A DNA stretch of 64,000 bases from an uncultured Acidimicrobiales bacterium (GTDB taxonomy: Bacteria; Actinomycetota; Acidimicrobiia; Acidimicrobiales; SHLQ01). The notes beneath the pieces are model-generated. The model saw only the letters and a list, made by a program, of their open reading frames with translations, had not been told where the DNA came from and did not search any database. The position numbers and the translations under genes are program-made. Shown here piece by piece: positions 56,412 to 64,000 of the stretch (within the stretch, counting starts at the first letter, position 1; the number at the start of each line of letters is the position of its first letter). Location: assembly GCA_938015295.1 (NCBI GenBank), contig CALLQB010000001.1:41260-105259 (forward strand). The letters are read 5' to 3'.

Positions 56412-57667
56412 TGAGTAAAACCTTCTTTATCGAGACCCTCGGTTGTCCAAAGAATCAGGTCGATTCCGACAAGTTGGCGGGCAAGATGCGTGCCGACGGG
56501 ATGGATGCTGCCGACGACATGTCGCTTGCCGACGTCGTCGTGGTCAACACGTGTGCGTTCATCGAGGAGGCCCGCCAGGAATCGATCGACACGGTGTTGG
56601 CCATCTCTGACGAGAACCCCGACGCCGAACTCGTGGTAACCGGCTGCATGGCCGAACGCTACGGCCAAGAGTTAGCTGAAGCGCTTCCCGAAGCCGATCA
56701 GGTGGCCGGTTTTGGCGTACCGGTGATGCTGGGGCGTAAGCCCGACGGCACGGGTTCGCAACAAGAACTTCCGAGTTTTGACCTGTTGAATCTTCCCCGA
56801 CCGGCAGCAGATCGCCCTTGGGCGTATGTGAAAATCGCTGAAGGATGCGACCGGGCATGCGGGTTCTGCGCCATTCCGACGTTTCGCGGCCCCCAACGCT
56901 CCCGCACGATCGATTCGCTACTCGAAGAGGTCGACCAACTCGATGCTCGCGAGATCGTCCTGGTTGCGCAGGATCTGGCGAGTTATGGCCGCGATCAGGG
57001 GCAAGGATCCAAAGATCTTGTCCCGCTGATCGAACAGATCTCGCAACACACCGACTGGGTGCGTCTGCTGTACCTCTATCCCTCTGAGCTCAACGAAACG
57101 CTCATCGAGGCAATCCTGGCAACCGGCGTGCCGTACTTTGACCTCTCGCTGCAGCACGTGTCGTCACCCCTGATGCGCCGTATGCGTCGGTGGGGCGACG
57201 GCGAACGTTTCCTTGAACGTATTGCGCGCATTCGCTCCCTCGAGCCTGAAGCCGCTTTCAGGTCGAACTTTATTGTCGGGTACCCGGGCGAGACCGAGGA
57301 CGACCATGACCAACTCATCGACTTCGTCGAGCAGGCCGAGCTCGACTGGTGCGGGTTCTTCTCCTATAGCAGCGAGGCCGGGACCTATGCCGAGAACCTC
57401 GACGGTGAGGTGCCAATCGAGTTGATGAACGACCGCTTGGCCGAGCTTCGCGAGCTGCAAGACGGCATCACCGCCCGCAAACGCGACGAGCTGATTGGCC
57501 GCACGCTGACCGTGTTGGTCGATGAACCCGGCGTCGCCAGAAGTACCCGTGAAGCCCCCGAGATCGACGGCATCATCACCGTTGCCGACGAACTACCAGT
57601 CGGCGAGTTCGTCGAGGTGACCATCACCGGTGCGCTCGGCCCCGATCTCGACGGTGACCCGCGGTGA
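56411..57667 (+). CDS. rimO: Ribosomal protein S12 methylthiotransferase
   Basis: 418 residues. N-terminal UPF0004 domain with FIETLGCPKNQVDSDKLAG and three Cys for the auxiliary cluster (also VVNTCAFIEEA and VVTGCMAERYG). The radical-SAM core has KIAEGCDRACGFCAIPTFRG (CxxxCxxC). A C-terminal TRAM domain (LTVLVDEPGVARSTREAPEI) binds the substrate. It adds a methylthio group to an Asp of S12. FLETLGCPKN-type residues separate it from MiaB. It overlaps pgsA by four bases (GTGA). Confidence 0.96.
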   Translation: MSKTFFIETLGCPKNQVDSDKLAGKMRADGMDAADDMSLADVVVVNTCAFIEEARQESIDTVLAISDENPDAELVVTGCMAERYGQELAEALPEADQVAGFGVPVMLGRKPDGTGSQQELPSFDLLNLPRPAADRPWAYVKIAEGCDRACGFCAIPTFRGPQRSRTIDSLLEEVDQLDAREIVLVAQDLASYGRDQGQGSKDLVPLIEQISQHTDWVRLLYLYPSELNETLIEAILATGVPYFDLSLQHVSSPLMRRMRRWGDGERFLERIARIRSLEPEAAFRSNFIVGYPGETEDDHDQLIDFVEQAELDWCGFFSYSSEAGTYAENLDGEVPIELMNDRLAELRELQDGITARKRDELIGRTLTVLVDEPGVARSTREAPEIDGIITVADELPVGEFVEVTITGALGPDLDGDPR

Positions 57668-58236
57668 TCGCGGAGGTCATCCATCACGGCGGGGCATTCC
57701 TGAGCAACGCCGCGAACATGGTGACCCTCGCACGTATCCTTGCGTCGCCGGTGCTCTTCTGGCTGATCGTCGACAACGACGAAACCTTCGGAACATCGTG
57801 GGCGGCTGTTGCCCTAGGCGTTGCGCTGGCCTTTTCTGATCTGATCGACGGCCGTCTGGCCCGAAGCCACGGAGCAACAAAAGCCGGATCGTTCCTCGAC
57901 CCGCTCGCCGACAAGGTTGTGGTGATCGGAGCATCGTGGGCGCTTTGGTACGTCGACTCCTACTGGTGGTTCCCGGTGCTGCTGATCACCGTCCGCGAGC
58001 TGAGCATCAGTGCATGGCGCAGTTGGTTAGCCACAAAGTCCATTGTTGTTCCAGCTCGACAGGCTGCGAAATGGAAGTCAACCATCCAAGGCGTTGCACT
58101 ACTCATTGCGGTTGCGCCGGTCTTTGACGACGCTCGCTGGTTTGTCGTCGCGTCGCTATGGGCGGCGGTCGGCATCACGCTCTACACGGGTTATATGTAT
58201 CTCCGCGACGGAAGCCGGTCATACTCTTCAACATGA
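57664..58236 (+). CDS. pgsA: CDP-diacylglycerol-glycerol-3-phosphate 3-phosphatidyltransferase
   Basis: 190 residues from GTG, mostly hydrophobic, with about five membrane segments. The CDP-alcohol phosphotransferase motif is complete: DLIDGRLARSHGATKAGSFL followed by DPLADK, i.e. DGxxAR, eight residues, GxxxDxxxD. It makes phosphatidylglycerol phosphate at the cytoplasmic membrane. The rimO-pgsA-cinA order next to ftsK is common in actinobacteria. The stop overlaps the cinA ATG. Confidence 0.94.
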   Translation: MIAEVIHHGGAFLSNAANMVTLARILASPVLFWLIVDNDETFGTSWAAVALGVALAFSDLIDGRLARSHGATKAGSFLDPLADKVVVIGASWALWYVDSYWWFPVLLITVRELSISAWRSWLATKSIVVPARQAAKWKSTIQGVALLIAVAPVFDDARWFVVASLWAAVGITLYTGYMYLRDGSRSYSST

Positions 58237-59507
58237 ACGTTGAAGTCGTCGCTGTCGGGACCGAGCTACTCCTCGGGCAAATTGTTGATACCAACTCGTC
58301 GTGGATCGGCGAACAGCTGGCGCTGGCCGGTTTGCATTCGCATTTCCAAACCAAGGTGGGAGACAATCCCGACCGCATGCGGCTGGTCATCGGGCAAGCG
58401 ATCGAACGTTCTGATGCGGTGATTATCACCGGCGGGCTCGGCCCGACCCACGATGACATCACCCGCGACATCATCGCTGAGCTCACCGACCGCCCGCTGG
58501 TTCGCGACGACAATCTGGTCGAGATCATCAAGGGCATGTATGCGGCCCGCAACAGCGAAATGCCCAGCAGTAACCTTTCGCAAGCCGACGTGCCCCAGGG
58601 CGGTTGGCCGATGGCGCAGCAGCCGGGAACCGCGGCGGGGCTGGTCGTGCCAGTTGGCGACGGTGCCGACGCGAAGGTCATCTATGCGATGCCCGGTGTG
58701 CCCTATGAGATGCACGAAATGATGCTCGGCACGGTGGTGCCCGACCTTATTGCCCGCTCGGGAGAGACGGCGGTCATTGCCTCGCGCACGCTTCGCACGT
58801 GGGGTGTTGGCGAATCGAACCTCGGTGAGATGCTGGCTGACGAAATCGCCCGACTCGATGACCCAGCGGTTGGTGTCACCCTTGCGTTCAACGCAAGCGG
58901 CGTCGAGGGACTGAAAATTCGCCTTACTGCCCGCGCAGCATCGGACGAGGCGGTCGCTCACCTCCTCGATGAGCAAGAGGCTCGGGTTCGCGACGTGGTG
59001 GGGCCAATCGTGTTTGGCGTCGACGATCACACACGCGAAGCCGACGCGCCCCGCAACAACATGGAAGCCGTGGTTCTCGACGCCCTCCGAGCCCAGGGAT
59101 TGACGCTGGGCACCGCCGAGACGATCTCTGGGGGGATGGTGGCTAGCCGCCTCGTCGATATCGGCGATGTGAGCGATGTTTACCGGGGGAGTCTGGTAGC
59201 GCTGTCGCCCGCCGTTCGAGTGTCGACCCTCGGGCTCGACCCAGCGTTGGCCGAAGCGCCCGCCAGCGGAGAACAGGTGGCACAAATGGCCACCAACGCC
59301 GCGAATATCTTGGGTGTAGACGCGGTTGTCGCCATAGCTGGCGATCGCACCGGCGGCGACCTCGAAACCGTCTGGCTGGCCACCCTCCTCGACGGCGGTG
59401 TCGAGGTAGCTAGCGCCAAATTTCCGTCGGACCGCAACCGGCTACGGCAATACAGCACCATCACCGCACTCAATGCTCTGCGACTTCGGCTAGTCAAGCG
59501 AGCCTGA
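58233..59507 (+). CDS. cinA: CinA-family protein with a diverged C-terminal deamidase domain
   Basis: 424 residues from the ATG that overlaps the pgsA stop; a frame from 58158 is longer but has no support. The N-terminal MoaB/MogA-like domain has VAVGTELLLGQIVDTNSSW and ITGGLGPTHDDITRD. The C-terminal domain should deamidate NMN, but its key motifs are altered: ESCTGG is ETISGG and the TGIAGPxGG loop is replaced by IAGDRTGGD. Pyrophosphatase activity toward ADP-ribose or related nucleotides may remain; deamidation is doubtful (inference). Confidence 0.92.
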   Translation: MNVEVVAVGTELLLGQIVDTNSSWIGEQLALAGLHSHFQTKVGDNPDRMRLVIGQAIERSDAVIITGGLGPTHDDITRDIIAELTDRPLVRDDNLVEIIKGMYAARNSEMPSSNLSQADVPQGGWPMAQQPGTAAGLVVPVGDGADAKVIYAMPGVPYEMHEMMLGTVVPDLIARSGETAVIASRTLRTWGVGESNLGEMLADEIARLDDPAVGVTLAFNASGVEGLKIRLTARAASDEAVAHLLDEQEARVRDVVGPIVFGVDDHTREADAPRNNMEAVVLDALRAQGLTLGTAETISGGMVASRLVDIGDVSDVYRGSLVALSPAVRVSTLGLDPALAEAPASGEQVAQMATNAANILGVDAVVAIAGDRTGGDLETVWLATLLDGGVEVASAKFPSDRNRLRQYSTITALNALRLRLVKRA

Positions 59508-59549
59508 AACCCGCCTCAAGAAGGCCGTGTTCGGCGTCGATGACAGGGT

Positions 59550-60506
59550 ATGGCTCTTACCTATGAGCGGGAGCAGGCTCAATCTCCCGCGTCTCTGCCA
59601 CGGCTGTTGGTGGACTCTGTCGAAACGGTTGTCCTGGGCAAACGTCGACAGGTAGAACTTTCTGTTGCCGCGCTGTTGTCTGGCTCGCACCTGCTGCTGG
59701 AGGACGAGCCAGGAGTCGGCAAGACGGTACTCGCGAACGCGCTGAGCAAGGTGATGGGCGGACGGTTCTCGCGAGTGCAGGGGTCGCCGGATTTGTTGCC
59801 ATCAGACATCGTCGGCGTGAACACGTTTAACACCGAGACCCGCACCTGGCAGTTCCATCACGGCCCGGTATTTAGCAACGTCGTGTTGTTTGATGAACTG
59901 AATCGGTCGACTCCGAGGTCGCAGTCGGCCTTGCTTGAAGCAATGGCTGAGGGGCAGACCACCGTCGACGGGACTACGTACCGGCTTCCGCAACCCTTCT
60001 TTGTCGTAGCAACACAGAACCCGATCGATCATGTCGGCACCTTTCCGTTGGTCGAGGGGCAACGCGACCGCTTTGACGTGGCCATCTCTCTCGGGTTGCC
60101 CAGCCGCGACGTCGAACGCACACTTCTTCTTGGCGAGGGTGGTCGAAACGCCGAACGAGTTCTCGAGCCGGTCGCCACCGCTGAAACCCTTGCGCAGCTG
60201 CAATCGGCAATCGCGGCCTTTCATGTGTCGGAACCGGTGGTGGACTACGCACTCGATCTGGTAACTGCCGTTCGGGCGACCGGGTCGGGGCGCCAACTTC
60301 TAAGTACGCGGGCGACGCAGTCGCTGGTGGCGGTTGCCCGCGCAATGGCATCGCTACGAGATCGCCACTATGTCGTTCCTGAAGACATCGCCGATGTAGC
60401 TCCGCATGTGCTCGCACATCGAGCCCGCCCGGGCGAACCGTTGCCGGTCGCTGCATCGTGGATTTCCGAGATTATCGCAACCGTTCCCGCACCTACTGCG
60501 GCCTGA
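59550..60506 (+). CDS. moxR: MoxR-family AAA+ ATPase
   Basis: 318 residues. Walker A LEDEPGVGKTVLANALS, the MoxR-typical RVQGSPDLLPSDIVGVNTFN, Walker B NVVLFDELNRSTPRSQSALL and FFVVATQNPIDHVGTFPLVE are all present. MoxR ATPases are chaperone-like factors that assemble or activate enzyme complexes. The DUF58 and transglutaminase genes follow, the commonest MoxR neighbourhood; function is still unclear. Confidence 0.93.
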   Translation: MALTYEREQAQSPASLPRLLVDSVETVVLGKRRQVELSVAALLSGSHLLLEDEPGVGKTVLANALSKVMGGRFSRVQGSPDLLPSDIVGVNTFNTETRTWQFHHGPVFSNVVLFDELNRSTPRSQSALLEAMAEGQTTVDGTTYRLPQPFFVVATQNPIDHVGTFPLVEGQRDRFDVAISLGLPSRDVERTLLLGEGGRNAERVLEPVATAETLAQLQSAIAAFHVSEPVVDYALDLVTAVRATGSGRQLLSTRATQSLVAVARAMASLRDRHYVVPEDIADVAPHVLAHRARPGEPLPVAASWISEIIATVPAPTAA

Positions 60507-60519
60507 ACATGTGCGTTTC

Positions 60520-61575
60520 ATGAAGGCCGTGTGGGGAGGGCGCATTCCGATGCTGGCCTCGAACACCTCGCTGTCGTTGGCGATCATCTCGGTGCCGCTG
60601 TATCGACTTTGGCAAGCGACGGGTTTCACGCTGCTGCTTGGCGTTGTTGTGGCTGGGTGGCTGGCCGTCTTTGTCGACCTGCTCTGGGCGTACTTTGGCA
60701 TGAGAAGCCCGCGGCTCTTGGTGTCGACGCCCTTGGTTGTCTTCGCCGACGAGCCGTTTCGCGTGCGCGTCGAGAAAGCTTCTCCAGCCGGCGCGATGCT
60801 CACCCTTTTCGGAACGAGCCAACAGGTCAACGAGCGTCGGGTACTTATTGGATCCGGTATCGACCCGCTGATGCGGCTCGATCGCAGGGCGATGCACGGG
60901 GGTTTGTATGGCGAAGTCACCGCCCATGGCCCGCTTGGGCTGATCGCCTGTCGCCGTCGCTTCGTGGTGCCTGTCGGTGGCGGGCTCGCGGTCGGTCCGG
61001 TTCCGGTTGATGATGTTCCGCTCGATACCTCGATTGCTGACGACGACTCGCTCGAGATGCGCAACGTGGGTCGTGGCGCCGACCTCACCCGGTCGGTTCG
61101 CGCCTATCGGCGTGGAGACGAGCAGAAGAACGTGGCCTGGAAAGCATCTGCACGGGTGGGCGAACTCATGGTTCGCGAGCTCGAAGGAACCGTCGATACC
61201 GAGATTACGATCGCCGTCAATCTCCCCAAACCCGGCGAATCAGCGACCGAAGTTGCCGCAGTACGGGCGGCGAGCTTCGCCATGGCGGCCCTACGGATGG
61301 GCCACCAGGTGCGGCTGATCACCAACCACGACGACGACAGTTCTTTGGGGCGGACCGCCCGTGGCAAGAACCTTCCTTTACCGCCGTCGATCTTCGGAAA
61401 GCCGACGCTGACCTATCCGGCCAGCCGTGCGAGCCATGTCATGAATGCATTGGTGACAAACGAGACCGAGCTCACCCGCCGCCTCGCGGCGGCAACCAAG
61501 GGTGACGACTTGGCCAAAGTCGCTGGCAGTCGCGCTCTGCTGGTCAGTGCGTCCGGCGACCGGTGGCTGCCGTGA
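60520..61575 (+). CDS. DUF58-domain membrane protein
   Basis: 351 residues from ATG 60520; GTG 60511 is an alternative. Two membrane segments near the N-terminus (LAIISVPLYRLWQATGFTLL and VVVAGWLAVFVDLLWAYF) precede the DUF58 region, which is marked by VRAYRRGDEQKNVAWKASAR and a von Willebrand A-like fold (ITIAVNLPKPG). It is the usual partner of MoxR and TgpA-type proteins. The start follows the moxR stop by 13 bases, and the stop overlaps the next GTG (GTGA). Confidence 0.88.
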   Translation: MKAVWGGRIPMLASNTSLSLAIISVPLYRLWQATGFTLLLGVVVAGWLAVFVDLLWAYFGMRSPRLLVSTPLVVFADEPFRVRVEKASPAGAMLTLFGTSQQVNERRVLIGSGIDPLMRLDRRAMHGGLYGEVTAHGPLGLIACRRRFVVPVGGGLAVGPVPVDDVPLDTSIADDDSLEMRNVGRGADLTRSVRAYRRGDEQKNVAWKASARVGELMVRELEGTVDTEITIAVNLPKPGESATEVAAVRAASFAMAALRMGHQVRLITNHDDDSSLGRTARGKNLPLPPSIFGKPTLTYPASRASHVMNALVTNETELTRRLAAATKGDDLAKVAGSRALLVSASGDRWLP

Positions 61576-63335
61576 AGGTCAAGGTGGTCAACACGTGGTC
61601 GAGCAGCGACCTGCGCTTGGCGTTGGTGCCAAAGCTCGTTGTAGCGGCGTGTTTCTTGTGGGTGTCGTTGTATATCCCGTCGCCCTTTCCACTTCTGCTG
61701 TTTGCTGCTGCGGCCGGCGTACTCGCAAGCGCTGGCACCCGATCGATCTTTGCAACCGCAAGCGGGCTCGGAGTGCCCGGGTGGCTGTTTGCCATCATTC
61801 TTGCCCCGACGCTTGGCGACGAAGGGTTGCCGTTAGTGCCGGGTATTGCATTGCTCATCGTTGTGCTTATCGCCTCACGACAAGTACTGCTCACGTTGAT
61901 GACTCCCCGGTCAGCGCACACCCGGGAAAGCAACAAGACCCATGCACTCAACATCGTCAAGGCTGCCGCAAGCGTGGCGGTAGTGGGCTTGGCGCTGCTG
62001 CCGGTACTCGGGATGTTTGGTCCGCCAAGTCTCGACAACGGACCCATTTTCGGCGGCCAGGGCGATGGCGCCCAGCCGTACTGGGGCTTCAATCAGCAGA
62101 TGGACACCGGAAACCGCGGAGAGCTCGGCGACGAAGTCGTGATGCGGGTGCGAGCCGACAAACCCAGCTTTTGGCGCGGGCAGAGCTTCGATGTATGGGA
62201 CGGGCGTTTCTGGCATCGATCGGATTTCAACTCAAGTGTTGTGCAATCTGACGAAGCCGGGTTCACCATTTTTTCCACCGGTTCCGATCCGTCTGCACCG
62301 ACGGGCGAAGTCCTCACCCAAACCTTCACCCTCGAAAAGGACGGCTCTGACATCGTGTTCGGGGCCCCCGACATGTTGTCGATCGCTCACCCGGTTGAGT
62401 GGTTCAACGTGTACACCGATGGCTCGGTTCGGGCGCCGATCGACCTTGCCGAAGGCTCGCAGTACACCGTGGTCAGCGAGCGGCCGTTCGTAACCCCCGA
62501 GTTGTTACGGGCTGCAGATCCGCTCGAGCGCGAAGTCCCCGGCGCTATCCGCGATAGGTACCTCGACGCTCGAACCACCGACCGTGTCGCCGCCCTCGCC
62601 GAGGAGATCACCGCCGACGCCACAAATGCCTACGACAAGATCATCGCTCTCGAAACCTGGATGGCGAACAACATCAGCTATGACCTCGACATCCCCCCAC
62701 TCCCGAATGGTGCCGACGCAGTCGAGCAGTTGCTGTTTGTCGACAAGATCGGGTTTTGTGAGCAGATCGGTACGGCCCTTGCGGTAATGGCGCGCTCGGT
62801 CGGCATTCCTGCCCGGCTCGCGGTGGGATATGTGCCCAATGACTTCGATCGGTTCCGGGGTAGCTGGACCGTGCGCGGCCGCGACGCTCACGCCTGGACC
62901 GAGGTCTACTTTCCTGGCGTCGGCTGGCAGGGCTTTGACCCGACTGCAGAAGTGCCGTTGTCTGGAGCCCGCCCCGAGGTCGGCGAACTCTCGACGAGTA
63001 TGCCTTCGTGGCCGGTACTTATCGCTGCGGTGCTGTTGGCGGCTGCCCTGGTTGGCGTTGGCTTCGGTACTGTTCACCTGCTGAAGCGTCGACAAATGAC
63101 ATGGGAAGCCAGGCTGGCCGAGCGCCTTGAGCGGTTGGGCGCCGACGCAGGCCGAAAACGCCGCCCCGGCGAAGGCATCGGACGTTACGCCGACATCCTC
63201 GGGAAACGCAGTGGGCGCGACGAATTGGTCGCCCTTGGTGTGTTGCTGAATCGAGCGAACTTCTCGCCCGAGGGGTTGGACGACGCTGGTCGCCGTACCG
63301 CCGAGGATCTGCTGTCGAGTCTCGAACAGCGGTAA
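61572..63335 (+). CDS. Membrane transglutaminase-like protein (TgpA type)
   Basis: 587 residues from GTG 61572, overlapping the DUF58 gene's stop. The N-terminal part has several membrane helices, fewer than in typical TgpA. A large outside domain holds the transglutaminase core with the triad: Cys in KIGFCEQIGTALAVMAR, His in GRDAHAWTEVYFPG and Asp in GWQGFDPTAE. One more helix (LIAAVLLAAALVGVGFGTV) and a charged cytoplasmic tail close the chain. It probably modifies or cleaves wall-side proteins; the substrate is unknown. Confidence 0.92.
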   Translation: MKVKVVNTWSSSDLRLALVPKLVVAACFLWVSLYIPSPFPLLLFAAAAGVLASAGTRSIFATASGLGVPGWLFAIILAPTLGDEGLPLVPGIALLIVVLIASRQVLLTLMTPRSAHTRESNKTHALNIVKAAASVAVVGLALLPVLGMFGPPSLDNGPIFGGQGDGAQPYWGFNQQMDTGNRGELGDEVVMRVRADKPSFWRGQSFDVWDGRFWHRSDFNSSVVQSDEAGFTIFSTGSDPSAPTGEVLTQTFTLEKDGSDIVFGAPDMLSIAHPVEWFNVYTDGSVRAPIDLAEGSQYTVVSERPFVTPELLRAADPLEREVPGAIRDRYLDARTTDRVAALAEEITADATNAYDKIIALETWMANNISYDLDIPPLPNGADAVEQLLFVDKIGFCEQIGTALAVMARSVGIPARLAVGYVPNDFDRFRGSWTVRGRDAHAWTEVYFPGVGWQGFDPTAEVPLSGARPEVGELSTSMPSWPVLIAAVLLAAALVGVGFGTVHLLKRRQMTWEARLAERLERLGADAGRKRRPGEGIGRYADILGKRSGRDELVALGVLLNRANFSPEGLDDAGRRTAEDLLSSLEQR

Positions 63336-63354
63336 CTTCTCGATCGCGTCCGCG

Positions 63355-63759
63355 CTAGTTGGCGTCGCCTTCTTTTTCTAGGCGCAGCGACGCCGAGTTC
63401 ATGCAGAACCGTTCGCCGGTTGGTTGCGGGCCATCGGGGAAGATGTGGCCGAGATGTGCACCGCAGGTGCCGCAGAGGGCCTCGACTCGCGTCATGCCCA
63501 TGCTTGCGTCGACTTTTCGTTCGACCTTTGCCGGGTCGACGGCTTCCCAGAAGCTGGGCCAGCCGGACCCGGATTCGAATTTGGTGCCGGAGGCAAAGAG
63601 TTCAGCGTCGCAAACGATGCAATGGTAGGTGCCGTCGTCGTGGCAATCCCAGTACTCGCCGGTGAAGGCCCGTTCGGTTCCGGCTTGTTGGGTCACCTGA
63701 TATTGGGCGGGCGTCAGTCGCTTGCGGAGTTCTTCGTCAGAAAAGGTCTTTTCGGCCAT
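63355..63759 (-). CDS. msrB: Peptide-methionine (R)-S-oxide reductase
   Basis: 134 residues. Two zinc CxxC pairs (CIVC near residue 47 and CGTC near 96), the substrate motif [23 protein letters not shown], and the catalytic Cys in RFCMNSASL. It reduces the R form of oxidised methionine in proteins. It converges on the transglutaminase gene. No msrA is adjacent. The start is well defined by the family N-terminus ([17 protein letters not shown]). Confidence 0.97.
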   Translation of the reverse strand: MAEKTFSDEELRKRLTPAQYQVTQQAGTERAFTGEYWDCHDDGTYHCIVCDAELFASGTKFESGSGWPSFWEAVDPAKVERKVDASMGMTRVEALCGTCGAHLGHIFPDGPQPTGERFCMNSASLRLEKEGDAN

Positions 63760-63841
63760 GTGGTGCTCCTGAGATGGACGTGGTAACTGGTGCTACTGGC
63801 AGCATCAACACTACGAATCGTATCGCTACTTGCCACCTTAC

Positions 63842-63881
63842 CGCTGGGCCGCTGGGCCGCTGGGCCGCTGGGCCGCTGGGC
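63842..63881. repeat. Octanucleotide tandem repeat, five perfect CGCTGGGC copies
   Basis: Five uninterrupted copies of CGCTGGGC lie in the gap upstream of msrB (its ATG is at 63759) and downstream of the partial minus-strand gene at the window edge. The unit is not a multiple of three and lies outside genes. Copy number could vary by slippage and would change spacing in the msrB upstream region. Confidence 0.95.
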
Positions 63882-63901
63882 GTGTCTTGCAGGCAGCAGG
63901 G

Positions 63902-64000
63902 TTAGGCGTGCGTTTCGGTCGAGAGAAGCACGATGGTTTCGTGGAAGACTTCAGGCTCAACTAAGAAGGAAATCCGACCGAGTGCTTGTTCTTGCCCGGC
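63902..64000 (-). CDS. C-terminal end of a gene cut by the window edge
   Basis: From the edge the minus strand reads 32 codons ending in TAA at 63904-63902. The last residues are FHETIVLLSTETHA, which look like a structured beta-strand ending. Codon use is plausible but the piece is too short for a family call. If real, this gene lies upstream of msrB in the same direction, with the octanucleotide repeat between them. Confidence 0.4.
   Translation of the reverse strand, partial: AGQEQALGRISFLVEPEVFHETIVLLSTETHA

Overview
The window is about 60% GC, densely coded, and almost entirely conserved core chromosome. Gene content and order suggest an actinobacterium, most likely of the class Acidimicrobiia. 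The evidence is an actinobacterial integration host factor (mIHF) beside gmk-rpoZ-coaBC-metK-priA, the order rarA-alaS-ruvX-mltG-aroE...aroB-pepQ-efp-nusB, a pyrR-pyrB-pyrC-carA-carB-pyrD-pyrF run, and many GTG starts with 1-4 base gene overlaps. The class-level placement is inference. I saw no rRNA, tRNA, CRISPR array, prophage or intact transposon, and there is no gene-free stretch longer than 300 bases.

Layout. 1-4.2 kb: a minus-strand operon with a multi-domain response-regulator-like protein whose signalling residues look lost, a membrane-anchored HEAT-repeat protein and the start of a third membrane protein; a family-2 glycosyltransferase diverges from it. 4.2-8.6 kb (minus): a TauE/SafE permease, PPK2, a sigma-region-2-like transmembrane protein with a Thr/Pro-rich tail, a lipoprotein and GlpX. 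8.8-12.0 kb: a zinc-ribbon protein containing a hexanucleotide microsatellite, a C-terminal J-domain protein, an alpha/beta hydrolase and an anchored acidic protein. 12.1-25.1 kb: rarA, alaS, ruvX, mltG, aroE, a DUF4388 protein, a prepilin peptidase, aroB, pepQ, efp, nusB and a GNAT enzyme; aroC and aroK are not in the cluster. 25.1-26.5 kb: an acyl-CoA dehydrogenase (minus).

26.6-36.0 kb is the de novo UMP pathway. It is preceded by a 22-nt PyrR-binding loop that ends directly against the pyrR Shine-Dalgarno sequence, so translational repression of pyrR and the coupled genes by UMP-PyrR is likely. 36.1-42.5 kb: mihF, gmk, rpoZ, coaBC, metK, priA and one unknown gene. 42.5-47.4 kb: a CDF metal exporter, two RNA methyltransferases (minus), then def-fmt-rsmB. 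47.6-50.4 kb: ftsK, preceded by a 37-bp palindrome.

50.4-56.2 kb is the main accessory-looking segment and sits between ftsK and rimO-pgsA-cinA. On the minus strand a VOC protein and a 14-helix MFS pump form an apparent operon behind a promoter with the MerR/SoxR layout (19-bp spacer over an 18-bp dyad). On the plus strand lie a luciferase-like oxidoreductase, an AMP-forming acyl-CoA ligase, a cation/Ca exchanger and a small membrane protein. 56.4-63.9 kb: rimO, pgsA, cinA, then moxR-DUF58-transglutaminase and msrB, and the 3' end of one more minus-strand gene at the edge.

The most interesting points are the operon headed by a protein with several decayed signalling domains, the MerR-type promoter with no regulator gene in the window, the PyrR leader, possible CTG starts for pyrD and priA (priA lies in the same frame as metK behind a single TAG), and the sigma-like transmembrane protein.
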